Origin: Dyella solisilvae
Lineage (GTDB): Bacteria > Pseudomonadota > Gammaproteobacteria > Xanthomonadales > Rhodanobacteraceae
DNA: 64,000 nucleotides
Assembly (NCBI RefSeq): GCF_003351225.1
Contig: NZ_QQSY01000001.1
Span: forward strand, 1,120,124 to 1,184,123
Reading direction: 5' to 3'
Shown here: in pieces, positions 25,335 through 34,643 of the stretch
How positions within the stretch are numbered: position 1 is the stretch's first letter
Layout: every line of letters starts with the position of its first letter
Program-made: the position numbers and the translations under genes
Notes under the pieces: model-generated
Databases searched by the model: none
Told to the model about the DNA's origin: nothing
The model's input: only the letters and a program-made list of their open reading frames with translations

Positions 25335-26094
25335 GTTTGCTCACGCCATGCGGAGTGCCGAACTGGCGCTCGCCATGCCAATGCTGCCTGTCGGCGGCAA
25401 GATTCTGGAACTCGGCGCGGGCGACGGGTGGCAGGCATCTATCCTTACCCAACATGGATTCAAAGTTACGGCCATCGACGTTCAGGGTATCGCGGCGGGC
25501 GCTACCCAATATACCCCGGTCACCATCTACGATGGTCAAACAATCCCCTTTCCTGATGCCTCCTTCGATGCCATCTACTCGTCGAATGTGCTCGAACACA
25601 TCAAGGACTTCGATCGCATCCAGGCAGAATTGGCTAGAGTTCTCACACCCAACGGAGTCGCCGTGCACTGCCTTCCTTCGGCAACGTGGCGCTTCTGGAC
25701 AACGGTTGGTCACCCTTTCCATGCGGCGAAATGGGTTTGCGCTTCGCGTAACCGGGCAACCCCGCCGGTGGACCCGTCGCGAACTCCAAACATCAATCGA
25801 CACTTGGTCGACAAAAACATTCTTGACCTCGTTCGACTTGGGTTGGTTGCGCCAAGACACGGGGAACATGGCAACTTGCTCACTGAACACTATCTGTTCA
25901 CTCGCAGCGCCTGGAAACGCCGATTTCAGCGAACCCAATGGCAAGTCGAGGACATTCGCCCGACGGAATTGTTCTATTCGGGGAATGAGCTTTTCGGCCT
26001 GCGGTTAACCCCTCGATTTCGTGAATCGATGGCCGGGATCCTCGGCAGCAGTACATTCCTTCTCAAATCATGTCCGCCCCGAGCCCGAACCTGA
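25324..26094 (+). CDS. Class I SAM-dependent methyltransferase, second in tandem
   Basis: Protein of 256 aa with motif I ILELGAGDGWQASIL (near residue 22), acidic AIDVQGIA and the post-motif FDAIYSSNVLEHIKDFD. It starts inside the previous gene (11-base overlap), so translation is coupled. The sequence is not close to its neighbour, so the two enzymes probably methylate different positions. It is the last gene of the plus-strand operon; the next gene converges on it. Its GC content is lower than that of housekeeping genes in the window. Confidence 0.82.
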   Translation: MASKFAHAMRSAELALAMPMLPVGGKILELGAGDGWQASILTQHGFKVTAIDVQGIAAGATQYTPVTIYDGQTIPFPDASFDAIYSSNVLEHIKDFDRIQAELARVLTPNGVAVHCLPSATWRFWTTVGHPFHAAKWVCASRNRATPPVDPSRTPNINRHLVDKNILDLVRLGLVAPRHGEHGNLLTEHYLFTRSAWKRRFQRTQWQVEDIRPTELFYSGNELFGLRLTPRFRESMAGILGSSTFLLKSCPPRART

Positions 26095-26214
26095 GTTGCT
26101 CCGGTGCCGATGCTGCAAAAACCGAGACCCTCTCCATTGCAATGTCCGATTCGAGCACACCGACCGCATCGAAAGGCATCTGGGTCAAGAATCGAGTTAC
26201 CGGCTGAGGGGTCC

Positions 26215-27177
26215 TTATGAAGCTTTGAATTCATCTACAGCGCGGTGGTACGACGCTGAGGGCCGTTGTGCAAAAACCTCGATGATGTTGCCACCCGCAT
26301 GTAATCGATCAGCTGTACCAAGGAGCGCTCTCAGCACATAGTTCTTAGCAGAAAGAGGCCAGAGGGGAGTCTTGTCACTGTTGAATGTGGACAAACTCAG
26401 AACATTGAAGCCCGCTTTGGCAAGCAACGTTTTGAAAGTTGGAGGTGTAAAGAAATAGGTATGGTGTAACGAATAGGCGTCAAATCTTTGAAGCCTACCA
26501 CCAACACGCAGTCCACGACGAAGCCGGTCAAGGTCATTGTCGAATTGCTGCGGCACCTCCAAAATCAATATCCCTTCCGGCTTGAGAGCCCCTGCACACC
26601 AGCGAGCATGTGCAAGGGGATCCGGCATGTGCTCAAGCACATGATTCATGTGTATGGCATCGAATCGCAGATCGGCCATGCTCTCGACACAATCGACCGA
26701 CAGCAGAGTCACGCCGTTCTTTTGTTCTGCGACAGCTCTAGCGTCATCAGACAATTCGACGCCAACGCAATCATGCCCTTGATCAAGACCTGCTCGGACA
26801 AAATCACCAGTGGCCGCACCATAATCGAGTATCGACAAAGGCCCCCGTTTATTGATGATGCGCTGAATCCGCCCGATCCTTGCGCGCATGTAGTCGACCC
26901 GAGCCTTCACCGAGGACGCGTAGTCAGCGGGTGAGGCGCCATCACCTCCGAAGTACATTGCGTCGGTGTAGAGCAGTGCATACCCCTCAGCACTTGGCCG
27001 CGGGCTAAGCCACCGCAAGGCACAAACGGGGCAACGCAATACGTCGAATGGCGGCACTAGATTCAGGTATTTGCGCCATCGAAAATCGGTTGTCCCCCGC
27101 ACGCCGTCGCACAGCAGACAATTTCGCACCGATTCCACTGGAAGTTCGCAAAGTCGGCTTTGCCAAGAACTATTCAT
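26215..27177 (-). CDS. Class I SAM-dependent methyltransferase with N-terminal zinc-ribbon-like motif
   Basis: Protein of 320 aa. It starts with a CxxC pair (NCLLC) and a second pair (CPVC) about 35 residues later, as in methyltransf_12/13-type enzymes of nucleotide-sugar and glycan loci. Then comes the SAM fold: SILDYGAATGDFVRAG, VGVELS and IHMNHVLEHMPDP. ATG 27177 is chosen because it overlaps the upstream stop by eight bases; GTG 27204 is possible. It is the last gene of the minus-strand glycan operon. Substrate unknown. Confidence 0.82.
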   Translation of the reverse strand: MNSSWQSRLCELPVESVRNCLLCDGVRGTTDFRWRKYLNLVPPFDVLRCPVCALRWLSPRPSAEGYALLYTDAMYFGGDGASPADYASSVKARVDYMRARIGRIQRIINKRGPLSILDYGAATGDFVRAGLDQGHDCVGVELSDDARAVAEQKNGVTLLSVDCVESMADLRFDAIHMNHVLEHMPDPLAHARWCAGALKPEGILILEVPQQFDNDLDRLRRGLRVGGRLQRFDAYSLHHTYFFTPPTFKTLLAKAGFNVLSLSTFNSDKTPLWPLSAKNYVLRALLGTADRLHAGGNIIEVFAQRPSASYHRAVDEFKAS

Positions 27178-28081
27178 GCTCTGCACCGAACCCACCTCCA
27201 CCACACAGCATGCCTATGAGAGCAACCAACAAACACGTAACGATGTGTGCAGCGCGAATCAGTATCGCCAGTGCTCCCGCCTGTGCCACGTCCAGGCCAA
27301 ACCCATGCCCCCCAAGCATGTAAATCGCTTCCGTAACGCCAAGGTTGCCGGGCAAAACCGCTATGAGGGACGACGCATACACCAAGCAAGCCAGAATAAG
27401 TGCTTGCCCGAGCCCTATTGAGGCACCAAAGCACGTGTATGCCCAATACAGCAATAGCGTACCCAAGGCGTATTGCACTACCACGCCCCCGATGCCGCTT
27501 GGCGTGATACCCGTAACTGCTCGCTCCATAAGTTGCTTTCGATTCGCCACCCAAGCTGGCCGCGTCAATCTGTTCAACCACTTCAGCCACAGTTTGCGCA
27601 TTAGAAGTACCGCGACCCATATCAAAAATAGCGCAAGGGCTGGCCAAAGGCCGCGCGGATCGTCGATGAGCAACAATCCGGTCGCTAGCCCCGCAATCGC
27701 AATCCAGAGACTCAACGCAAGTTGACGCCAGGTTGCCAGCAAGCTGTCCGTGACACTCACTTTATGACGCCCGAGCCATGCCACCCGGACCGCAATGCCA
27801 CCGGCCTGCAATGGAGCTACATAGTTGGCCAATGCGCCCCACGCCCACACCGGCACTAAGCCCCTGATTCGTATGCGCGCTGGAGTTTCGAGGAACATCA
27901 AGAAGTTGTGAGCCTGCACCAGCAGGCCGCAAAACATCATCACCATTGCGCCCGCGAAGGTCAGCGCTTGTTCGCGCCAGATCGCTGCAAGCGTCGGCCA
28001 CCAGAACACAACCAGAGTAGCCGCTACGGCCACGAGCAGCAAATACGACATATTGCGCCACATTCGCCATGTCCGGCTCAT
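27170..28081 (-). CDS. UPF0104 / lysylphosphatidylglycerol synthase-type TM protein
   Basis: Integral membrane protein of 303 aa with about eight helices and the family hallmarks GALANYVAPLQAGGIAVRV and LIAVLPGNLGVTEAIYMLGG. It lacks the catalytic MprF domain. Such stand-alone proteins (AglD-related) are frequent in glycan clusters and are suspected to move or flip lipid-linked substrates. It overlaps the GT4 gene upstream by four bases and the methyltransferase downstream by eight, so it belongs to the same operon. The flippase role is inference. Confidence 0.8.
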   Translation of the reverse strand: MSRTWRMWRNMSYLLLVAVAATLVVFWWPTLAAIWREQALTFAGAMVMMFCGLLVQAHNFLMFLETPARIRIRGLVPVWAWGALANYVAPLQAGGIAVRVAWLGRHKVSVTDSLLATWRQLALSLWIAIAGLATGLLLIDDPRGLWPALALFLIWVAVLLMRKLWLKWLNRLTRPAWVANRKQLMERAVTGITPSGIGGVVVQYALGTLLLYWAYTCFGASIGLGQALILACLVYASSLIAVLPGNLGVTEAIYMLGGHGFGLDVAQAGALAILIRAAHIVTCLLVALIGMLCGGGGFGAEHE

Positions 28082-29208
28082 GACTGTTCTTCTCCGACGC
28101 CGCCATCCAGCAAGGCCAGATAGCGCGATGCAACGACTTGGGGTCGATGGGTGGCAAGCACCGCATCAACTCCGGATGCGGGTTGCTTCAATTCCGCATC
28201 CATCGCACGTGCCAAAATAGCGCAGTCGGCAACAGGCACAAGACGGCCGTAGCGCCCGTCATCGAGTATCTCGCGGGGACCATGCGGGCAGTCGGTCGAT
28301 ACCACCGGAACCCCCAACGCCAGGGCCTCCAACAGAACGTTTGGATAGCCTTCCCAACGGGAAGAGAGCACGTGCAATTTGGCGTTCGCCAGCACGTGAT
28401 ACGGGTTGTCCATCGCCCCGGTGAATTCGACACGATCAGTTAGGCCGAGCTCTTTCACTAGCCAAAGTAGCTTCTCGTGTTCTTCACCCTCACCAACGAT
28501 GACCAAGCGATGACTGGCGCGCAGTGCGCTGGCGGCGTAGGCATGTAACAGAGTGGCATGATCTTTTTGTTCAGCCAGCCGGCCGAGCGTCGCCACATAT
28601 GACTCATCAACGTGGCGCGAGAGTGAAGGCCCCACTTCGGCCAAATATCGCAGCCGCTCAACATCGACCGGATTTCGTATGACATGTATGCGGTCATGCG
28701 GCAAGCCCAGTTTACGCAGATCCTGCGCAACGCCGGCCGATACCGCGACGATCCCATCTGCGAGGCCGTAAAGCCAACGCATCGCCTGCCGTTTCAAAAA
28801 TCCTTTCGCATTGACAAGGCTAGCGGCTTCACGCAATACAAGCCGAATACGGACGCGTGCCCGCTTGCATGCCAACACGGCCAGCAAATTCGTGCCTGTC
28901 ATAGTGCTGAGCACGGCATGTGGTTTTGTTTTGCGCACGAGCGATATCAACCTAGGGTATGCCTTCCATGCCAGCGCCAGGCCCTTCGGCGGATCGCCTC
29001 CATCTATCAGCTCATGCAATGTGACCCCGGCAGGAACAAGCGAACGGAGCGCACCGCCACCGATCAAGGTGACAACATGAACTTCTCGCCCTGCAGTTAG
29101 AAACAACCCCGCCAATTGCAGCAGCACACGCTCACCACCACCCCGCTCAAGGCTCGGCAAGACCAACACAATTCGATCAGCGCGCGCCGCCACGTGATCA
29201 ACCGGCAC
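28078..29208 (-). CDS. GT4 family glycosyltransferase
   Basis: Cytoplasmic GT-B glycosyltransferase of about 376 aa. The N-terminal domain shows LPSLERGGGERVL, the usual start of GT4 enzymes. The C-terminal domain has NPVDVERL, GRLAEQKDHATLL and the nucleotide-sugar binding motif SSRWEGYPNVLLEALALGVPVV (E-x7-E type). The start is uncertain: GTG 29208 overlaps the asnB-like stop, while GTG 29193 lies just after it. Donor and acceptor are unknown. Confidence 0.85.
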   Translation of the reverse strand: MPVDHVAARADRIVLVLPSLERGGGERVLLQLAGLFLTAGREVHVVTLIGGGALRSLVPAGVTLHELIDGGDPPKGLALAWKAYPRLISLVRKTKPHAVLSTMTGTNLLAVLACKRARVRIRLVLREAASLVNAKGFLKRQAMRWLYGLADGIVAVSAGVAQDLRKLGLPHDRIHVIRNPVDVERLRYLAEVGPSLSRHVDESYVATLGRLAEQKDHATLLHAYAASALRASHRLVIVGEGEEHEKLLWLVKELGLTDRVEFTGAMDNPYHVLANAKLHVLSSRWEGYPNVLLEALALGVPVVSTDCPHGPREILDDGRYGRLVPVADCAILARAMDAELKQPASGVDAVLATHRPQVVASRYLALLDGGVGEEQS

Positions 29209-31039
29209 GCCAGCACAGATAGGTATAAGCCAGCCACAAGGGCTGGGAGTGATCCGCGTGTCCTGCGCGGTGTTCACGCAGCAGCGCGTGCAAACCCGCC
29301 ACATCCACAACACCCGTATCCTCTGAATTGGCCATGGCCAGCAGGTCATCTCCCAGCCAGTTGCGCAGCCAGTGACTGACAGGCGAGGCAAACCCCTGCT
29401 TGCGACGGCCCCAGATGAAATCGGGCACGCGTCCGCGCATGGCTGCGTGCAACAAGCGCTTTCCTTTCATTCCTGAAAAGTGCCATTGCCACGGCAAACG
29501 AATCGCAAACTCGAACAACGCTTTGTCGAGGAAGGGGCTGCGGGCTTCGAGCGAGTACATCATGGTCGCGCGATCCACTTTCTGCAGAATGTCCTGGGGC
29601 AGATAGACCAGGCAATCCATCAGCAGCATGTGCCGAAGTTCGTGCGGGTCGTCCGGCCACGGCCGATCGGGCATCGGGTTACCGTCGCCCAAGCCCGGGA
29701 CCAGTTGAGCCAGCATCTCCTTGCGGATGGCCGGCGGCCCGATATAGGTCTCCCTGCCCTCGCGCACGTGCTGCACAAAAAGATGCGCGCGCTTCAATAG
29801 GCTCCCGCTGTGATGTGCGTAGGGCTCGGATGTTGCTAGCACGCCGCGCTCGACGATCGAGCGCAAGGAAGCCGGCAGCCGATGGTAACGCTGACGCAGC
29901 AGCCGCCCCATGTATCTGGCGTACCCGCCGAAGATCTCGTCGCTACCATCTCCGGTCAGCACCACTTTCACGTGCTTGGCCGCCACCGAGGCGACCAACG
30001 CAGTGGGAACTAGGGAGGAGTCACCGAATGGCTGGCCCATGCGACGGAGAAGTGCCGTTGCCAAGGCCGCCGCCATCTCCGGCTTGATCTCTTCCGCGGT
30101 GTGCAACGTACCCAACTCCGCTGCGGCCCGCGCCGCTGGCTCGCGCTCGTCGAAAGTCGCTTCGGCAAAGCCTGCCGTAAACGTTCTCAATTTGCCGAAA
30201 CCCGCGTTCTGCGCAAGCGCGCACACGGTCGTTGAATCGACTCCGCCGGATAGAAACGCTCCGACTTCGACATCCGATGCCAACTGGCGTCGATGCACCG
30301 CCTCCGTCAACAGTTCGCGAACCTGCTCGGCCGCCTCATCGAAGCTGCCGGTCCAGGGTTCGACCGACGGCGCCCAATAGCGTGTCTCGACGGTGGAGCC
30401 ATCCGCACGCAGCCACAGCGTGTGTGCCGGTAAAACTTCGCTGACGCCAGCCACACAAGTCTTGCCAGGCAGCGCGTACCCGTAGCGGAAATAGTCCGCG
30501 ATACCGGCGGCGTCTTCCGTGACGGCCACATCCGGAGTTAGTACGGCCAGTGCCGGCAATTCGGAGGCGCAGGCGAAGGTCGCACCATGACGGCGGTAGT
30601 ACAGCGGCTTCTTTCCGAAGCGATCCCTTGAAAGCAGCAAGTCGCCAGAAGCGACATCGTGCAACACGAACGCCCACATGCCGTCCAGACGCTCGACAAA
30701 GCCCGGACCCTCGGTGATCAACCCAGCCAGCAACACTTCGGTGTCGCTGTCATCCCGGAAGCTCCACCGCCCTGTCAGCTGCGCCCTGAGTTGCCTGTAG
30801 TTGTAGATCTCGCCATTGAACACCAAGACCCAGCGCCCAGCGGGGTCGCGCATGGGCTGGTGGCCACCTTTCAGATCGATGATGGCCAGGCGCGTTTGTC
30901 CCGCGACGAAATCGTCGCCGGCATAGCTCCCGGTTTCATCGGGGCCGCGATGTTTGAGTCGCTGCAGGGCCGCACCCATGCGTTCGCGGCGCTCGCCGGG
31001 TGAGATCGCCGGGGCCCGGAGAAAAGCTATTCCGCACAT
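29198..31039 (-). CDS. asnB: Glutamine-dependent asparagine synthase-like amidotransferase
   Basis: Protein of 613 aa of the AsnB family. Cys2 (MCGIAF) is the glutaminase nucleophile and HRGPDE, LAIIDL and FNGEIYNY mark the class II amidotransferase domain. The synthase domain has the PP-loop AFLSGGVDSTT and the VVLTGDGSDEIFGGYARY motif. In polysaccharide loci such enzymes often amidate sugar acids or precursors rather than make free asparagine. Here it lies between two GT4 genes with overlaps on both sides (13 and 11 bases), so a role in glycan building is likely. Confidence 0.88.
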   Translation of the reverse strand: MCGIAFLRAPAISPGERRERMGAALQRLKHRGPDETGSYAGDDFVAGQTRLAIIDLKGGHQPMRDPAGRWVLVFNGEIYNYRQLRAQLTGRWSFRDDSDTEVLLAGLITEGPGFVERLDGMWAFVLHDVASGDLLLSRDRFGKKPLYYRRHGATFACASELPALAVLTPDVAVTEDAAGIADYFRYGYALPGKTCVAGVSEVLPAHTLWLRADGSTVETRYWAPSVEPWTGSFDEAAEQVRELLTEAVHRRQLASDVEVGAFLSGGVDSTTVCALAQNAGFGKLRTFTAGFAEATFDEREPAARAAAELGTLHTAEEIKPEMAAALATALLRRMGQPFGDSSLVPTALVASVAAKHVKVVLTGDGSDEIFGGYARYMGRLLRQRYHRLPASLRSIVERGVLATSEPYAHHSGSLLKRAHLFVQHVREGRETYIGPPAIRKEMLAQLVPGLGDGNPMPDRPWPDDPHELRHMLLMDCLVYLPQDILQKVDRATMMYSLEARSPFLDKALFEFAIRLPWQWHFSGMKGKRLLHAAMRGRVPDFIWGRRKQGFASPVSHWLRNWLGDDLLAMANSEDTGVVDVAGLHALLREHRAGHADHSQPLWLAYTYLCWRAG

Positions 31040-32250
31040 GAAGGGTGATGCCTCCCGCCCGCTGCCAGGACCGTCTGAAACAATGCCTCATAACAACGCG
31101 CAGTGTCCGCCCAGGTTCCTATCTGGGTACGTGCGAGTGCACGTGCGCGTTCGCCGCGGCGGTGAAGTTCAACTCGATCGGCGACCGCGCTGTCCAGCGC
31201 AGCGGCCATTGCGTCCGCGTCTTCAACTGCGACCAGCCAGCCGGTATCACCGTTCCTTACCATTCCCTGCACGCCCTCCAGATCGGTGGAAATGACCGGC
31301 AAGCCGCCGGCTAGCGCTTCCACGACCACATTGGGTCGACCTTCCGAACGACTGGAAAGCACGAACACATCCGCCTCGGACAAGCGTTTCGGCATGTCGG
31401 CTGCTGGCACGGCTCCATCAAACGTGAAGCAGGGAGCAACGCCAAGGGAGTCCGCCTGGACCAGCAATGACTCCCGCTCTGGCCCATCACCGACGATGCG
31501 TATGTGCATTCGTTCGTGATGACGCGCACGCGCGACAGCCTCGATCAACACATCGAAGCCCTTCCTGCGAATCAGGCTACCTACCGCCAGTACGCGCAAG
31601 GCTTCGCCATCAGAATCCGACCTGTCGCTCTTGAAGAATGCTTCGTCAGCGCCATTGAGGCACGCATGGATGTCGGTCGCCCGAGACGGAAATTGCACAC
31701 GCAGCCGATCAGCCATCGCCTCAGAAACGCAAATCACAATTTGACTGTTGCGTACGGCCGTGCCGAGGATCAGCCGATCCAACCATGAATGCGTCGCGCG
31801 GGTTACATCATCACCGCGCAACGTGGTGATCACGGGCTTCCTGCGCAACCGCCCAACGATTCCTGCCATGGCCCCGCATATGGACCAGTTGGCATGAATC
31901 AGGTCCGCACCAGTCGCGGACAACAGGCAACGCCAAAACAGCCCAAGCAGCAAGCCAGGCAACAGCAACGCACGCCATGGCGAACGCCGCAGGCCCGTGA
32001 TGACACCGCCGGATGCCTGCGCCAACATGCGCCATGCCCTGGGAGCGTAACGCACCGCATGAACACGAAGGTCTCTTGCCGCTTCGTCGTCCGACCTAAC
32101 CTTCCCCGGCCTAGAGTCGGCAGGACAGATCACGTCTATCGCGCATTCGACCGCCAGGCTCCGGTAAAGGCTCTGGACAAAAATGCCGGCGGAACTACCA
32201 GCGCGCAGTGGATATGACGTCGTCAATGCGACCACGCGTATCTTTTTCAT
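31027..32250 (-). CDS. GT4 family glycosyltransferase
   Basis: GT-B glycosyltransferase of 407 aa, with SYPLRAGSSAGIFVQSL at the N-terminus, DLIHANW and TLRGDDV in the acceptor domain, and GSLIRRKGFDVLIEA plus SSRSEGRPNVVVEALAGGLPV in the donor domain. It starts at ATG 32250 and is 21 bases behind the GT2 gene. The stop overlaps the asnB-like start. It probably extends the same oligosaccharide as the other glycosyltransferases of this operon. Confidence 0.88.
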   Translation of the reverse strand: MKKIRVVALTTSYPLRAGSSAGIFVQSLYRSLAVECAIDVICPADSRPGKVRSDDEAARDLRVHAVRYAPRAWRMLAQASGGVITGLRRSPWRALLLPGLLLGLFWRCLLSATGADLIHANWSICGAMAGIVGRLRRKPVITTLRGDDVTRATHSWLDRLILGTAVRNSQIVICVSEAMADRLRVQFPSRATDIHACLNGADEAFFKSDRSDSDGEALRVLAVGSLIRRKGFDVLIEAVARARHHERMHIRIVGDGPERESLLVQADSLGVAPCFTFDGAVPAADMPKRLSEADVFVLSSRSEGRPNVVVEALAGGLPVISTDLEGVQGMVRNGDTGWLVAVEDADAMAAALDSAVADRVELHRRGERARALARTQIGTWADTARCYEALFQTVLAAGGRHHPSCAE

Positions 32251-32271
32251 GACCGCATCACGTCGATCTGC

Positions 32272-33126
32272 TCAGGCGTCACGCCGATAGATCAACGAGG
32301 TGATCTGCTCGGACACCAATCCGATCAGGAAAATGATCACCGACGCGCTCCACATCAGCGTGCTCATGTTCGTCAGCCGTCCATCGATGAAGAACGTCCG
32401 CGCGTAATTGAGGCAGCCAAGCAAGAAAAACAACGCACTCGTTGGCGCAAAAAGCTTCAACGGCGAATACAGCGTCGCGATCTTGAAGATAATCAACAAG
32501 AACCGCACACCGTCCTTGAGCGGCCTGATGTGGCTCTTGCCCACCCGCTGTGCCGCCTTGATCGGCACATAAGCCACCGGATAAGCGCTGCGGAAAAACG
32601 CCATGGTACTGGTCGTCGGGTAGGAAAACCCGTTGGGCAACAGGTGTAGGAACTCACGGAACTTATCAGCGCGCACGGCACGGTAGCCGGAGGTGAGATC
32701 CATCACCTCATGCCCTGTCATGCGCGTGGCGAGCCAGTTGTAGATGGTGTTGGCAACACCCCGCCCTACGCCAGCCTGGCTGCCCCAGTCGCGCGCGCCA
32801 ACCACCATATCGTAGCCTTGTTGCAGCTTCTCCAGCAGGCGGGCTATGTCTGCCGGGTCATGCTGTCCATCACCGTCCATGAACACCAGCACATCGCCGC
32901 TGGCTGCCCGGGCGCCACGTTTAATAGCCGCACCATTACCCATCGAATACGGCGACGAAAGGCAGACCACTCCGGCGTCGGCGCAGATCTCGCGCGTGTC
33001 GTCAGTAGAGCCGTCGTTCACCACGATAATCTCCGCCGTCGGCTGGGCCTGGCGCAGGCGTGGCAACAGATCCTTCAACGCCGCCCCTTCGTTTTTGGCG
33101 GGCAGGATGATGCTTAGACGATCCAA
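32272..33126 (-). CDS. GT2 family glycosyltransferase with two C-terminal membrane helices
   Basis: Protein of about 284 aa related to dolichol-phosphate mannosyltransferase/ArnC enzymes. The GT-A domain has ILPAKNEGAAL, VVNDGSTDDT and FMDGDGQHDP (catalytic DxD-like). Two helices follow at the C-terminus (LFFLLGCLNYAR and SASVIIFLIGLVSEQ). Such enzymes load a sugar onto polyprenyl phosphate, the donor used by the GT-C enzymes at 17600, 20414 and 22420, so a functional link is attractive. TTG 33126 is preferred, with GGGGA upstream; the open frame extends to 33222. Confidence 0.87.
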   Translation of the reverse strand: MDRLSIILPAKNEGAALKDLLPRLRQAQPTAEIIVVNDGSTDDTREICADAGVVCLSSPYSMGNGAAIKRGARAASGDVLVFMDGDGQHDPADIARLLEKLQQGYDMVVGARDWGSQAGVGRGVANTIYNWLATRMTGHEVMDLTSGYRAVRADKFREFLHLLPNGFSYPTTSTMAFFRSAYPVAYVPIKAAQRVGKSHIRPLKDGVRFLLIIFKIATLYSPLKLFAPTSALFFLLGCLNYARTFFIDGRLTNMSTLMWSASVIIFLIGLVSEQITSLIYRRDA

Positions 33127-33252
33127 GAGCGTGTCCCCGAGAGTGAGTCCGAATGATAACCTGAGCGCCAAGCCATTCCGCGCCTCGCCGCGAGCTACGC
33201 GAAATTGTGGGCTCCGGAGCACATCACGCTGCGTGGCGCCTCGCCCACCGGC

Positions 33253-34425
33253 TCAAGCCGGGATGAGCCCGTGTACGGCTTCGATCACGCGCGCCAGGTC
33301 GGCATGGGACATCGCCGGCGATAGCGGCAGGCTGACCGTCTGCCTCCCCAGCCGCACCGCATGGGGCCATTGATCAGGCCGCCAGCCGAAACGCTGCTGG
33401 TAGTACGGGTGCTCGGGCACGGACAGGTAGTGCACGCCCGTGCCGATGCGCGCGGTGTTCATGGCCTCCAGGAAACCATCCCGGCCGATGCCGCAGCGCG
33501 TTTCGTCAATCATCACCGTATAAAGGTGATAGCCGTGGCGGGTGTCCGGCTCCGGAGGTGGCGGTAGCTGCAGGGGCAGTCCGGCCAGGTCCTGATCGTA
33601 GCGCTCCCACAGCTGGCGGCGCCGCTGCCAGTTGGCCTCCACCCGGGCCAGCTGGTGGATGCCGATCGCGGCCTGCAGATCCATCATGTTGTATTTGAAG
33701 CCGCACTCGACCACCTGGTAGTGCCGATAGCCCTGGTCGCTGAAGCGATGCCAGGCATCCTTGCTCATGCCATGCAGGGCCAGGATGCGTGCCCGGGCGA
33801 TGCTTTCCTCATGGCGCCCGAGGATCATGCCGCCTTCGCCCGTCACCACGTTCTTGGTGACATAGAAGCTGAAGCAGCCGAAGTCGCCGAAAGTGCCCAC
33901 CGGCCTTCCCCGGAACTCGGACTCGATGGCGTGGGCGCAATCCTCGACGACTACCAGGCCATGCTTGTTCGCGATGGCCATGATTCGGTCCATGTCACAG
34001 GGCCGGCCAGCGAAATGCACCGGCAGGATGGCCCGCGTGCGAGGGGTGATGGCCGCCTCGATGGCCGCTGGATCGATGTTCTGGGTATGCGGGTCGACAT
34101 CGGCCAGCACCGGCGTCAGGCCGGCGTGGAGAATGGCGTTCACCGTGGCGCAAAACGTCAGCGGCGTGGTGATGACCTCGCTTTCCGGTTCGAGATTGGC
34201 CGCCACCATGCTTACATGCAGTGCCGCGGTACAGGAATTGACCGCCGCCACCCTCGAAGGGGTGACGCCGCGCCACCGGGCAAAGTCCTGCTCGAACTGA
34301 GCCACGCGCGGCCCCGTGCCCAGCCAGCCGGAGCGCAGGCAGGCCTCGACCTCGGCAATCTCGGCCTCCTCGATGCGCGGGGCGCCAAACACCAGGAACG
34401 AGGGTTGAGGGTCGGCAGTGGGCAC
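33253..34425 (-). CDS. DegT/DnrJ/EryC1/StrS-family sugar aminotransferase
   Basis: PLP enzyme of about 390 aa. It carries the family motifs TTPLTFCATVNAILHAG, LPVHFAGRPCDMD, VVEDCAHAIES and the PLP-lysine segment SFYVTKNVVTGEGG. These enzymes aminate nucleotide-linked keto sugars (ArnB, PglE and WecE types) and give amino-sugars for surface glycans. GTG 34425 is chosen because AGG lies seven bases upstream and the family's usual N-terminus begins there; upstream in-frame codons at 34467 and 34521 are less likely. It is divergent from pilB and heads the minus-strand glycan genes, 126 bases before the GT2 gene. Confidence 0.9.
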   Translation of the reverse strand: MPTADPQPSFLVFGAPRIEEAEIAEVEACLRSGWLGTGPRVAQFEQDFARWRGVTPSRVAAVNSCTAALHVSMVAANLEPESEVITTPLTFCATVNAILHAGLTPVLADVDPHTQNIDPAAIEAAITPRTRAILPVHFAGRPCDMDRIMAIANKHGLVVVEDCAHAIESEFRGRPVGTFGDFGCFSFYVTKNVVTGEGGMILGRHEESIARARILALHGMSKDAWHRFSDQGYRHYQVVECGFKYNMMDLQAAIGIHQLARVEANWQRRRQLWERYDQDLAGLPLQLPPPPEPDTRHGYHLYTVMIDETRCGIGRDGFLEAMNTARIGTGVHYLSVPEHPYYQQRFGWRPDQWPHAVRLGRQTVSLPLSPAMSHADLARVIEAVHGLIPA

Positions 34426-34643
34426 TGACAGCCTTTTAGTCGGAAAGGCACTTTCTACCCCAGCCATCCAGCGTCGTCCATGCTGCTGAGGCACGCCCGT
34501 TGCATGTCTTTTCGGCACCAACTGGCGGTGGCCGACCCCATGCTCCGGGTCGCCCGGACCGCCATTCCGTGACGCCAGCGGGTGACCCGCCCGTCCAACT
34601 GGGGTAAATTCCCTTCCAATCAGGGGGCTGAGCCAGTACCGCC

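Noticed and set aside
34426-34521. Upstream extension of the DegT aminotransferase to ATG 34467 or 34521
   Set aside because: The extra residues are not like the family's N-terminus, and GTG 34425 has a ribosome-binding site at proper distance.
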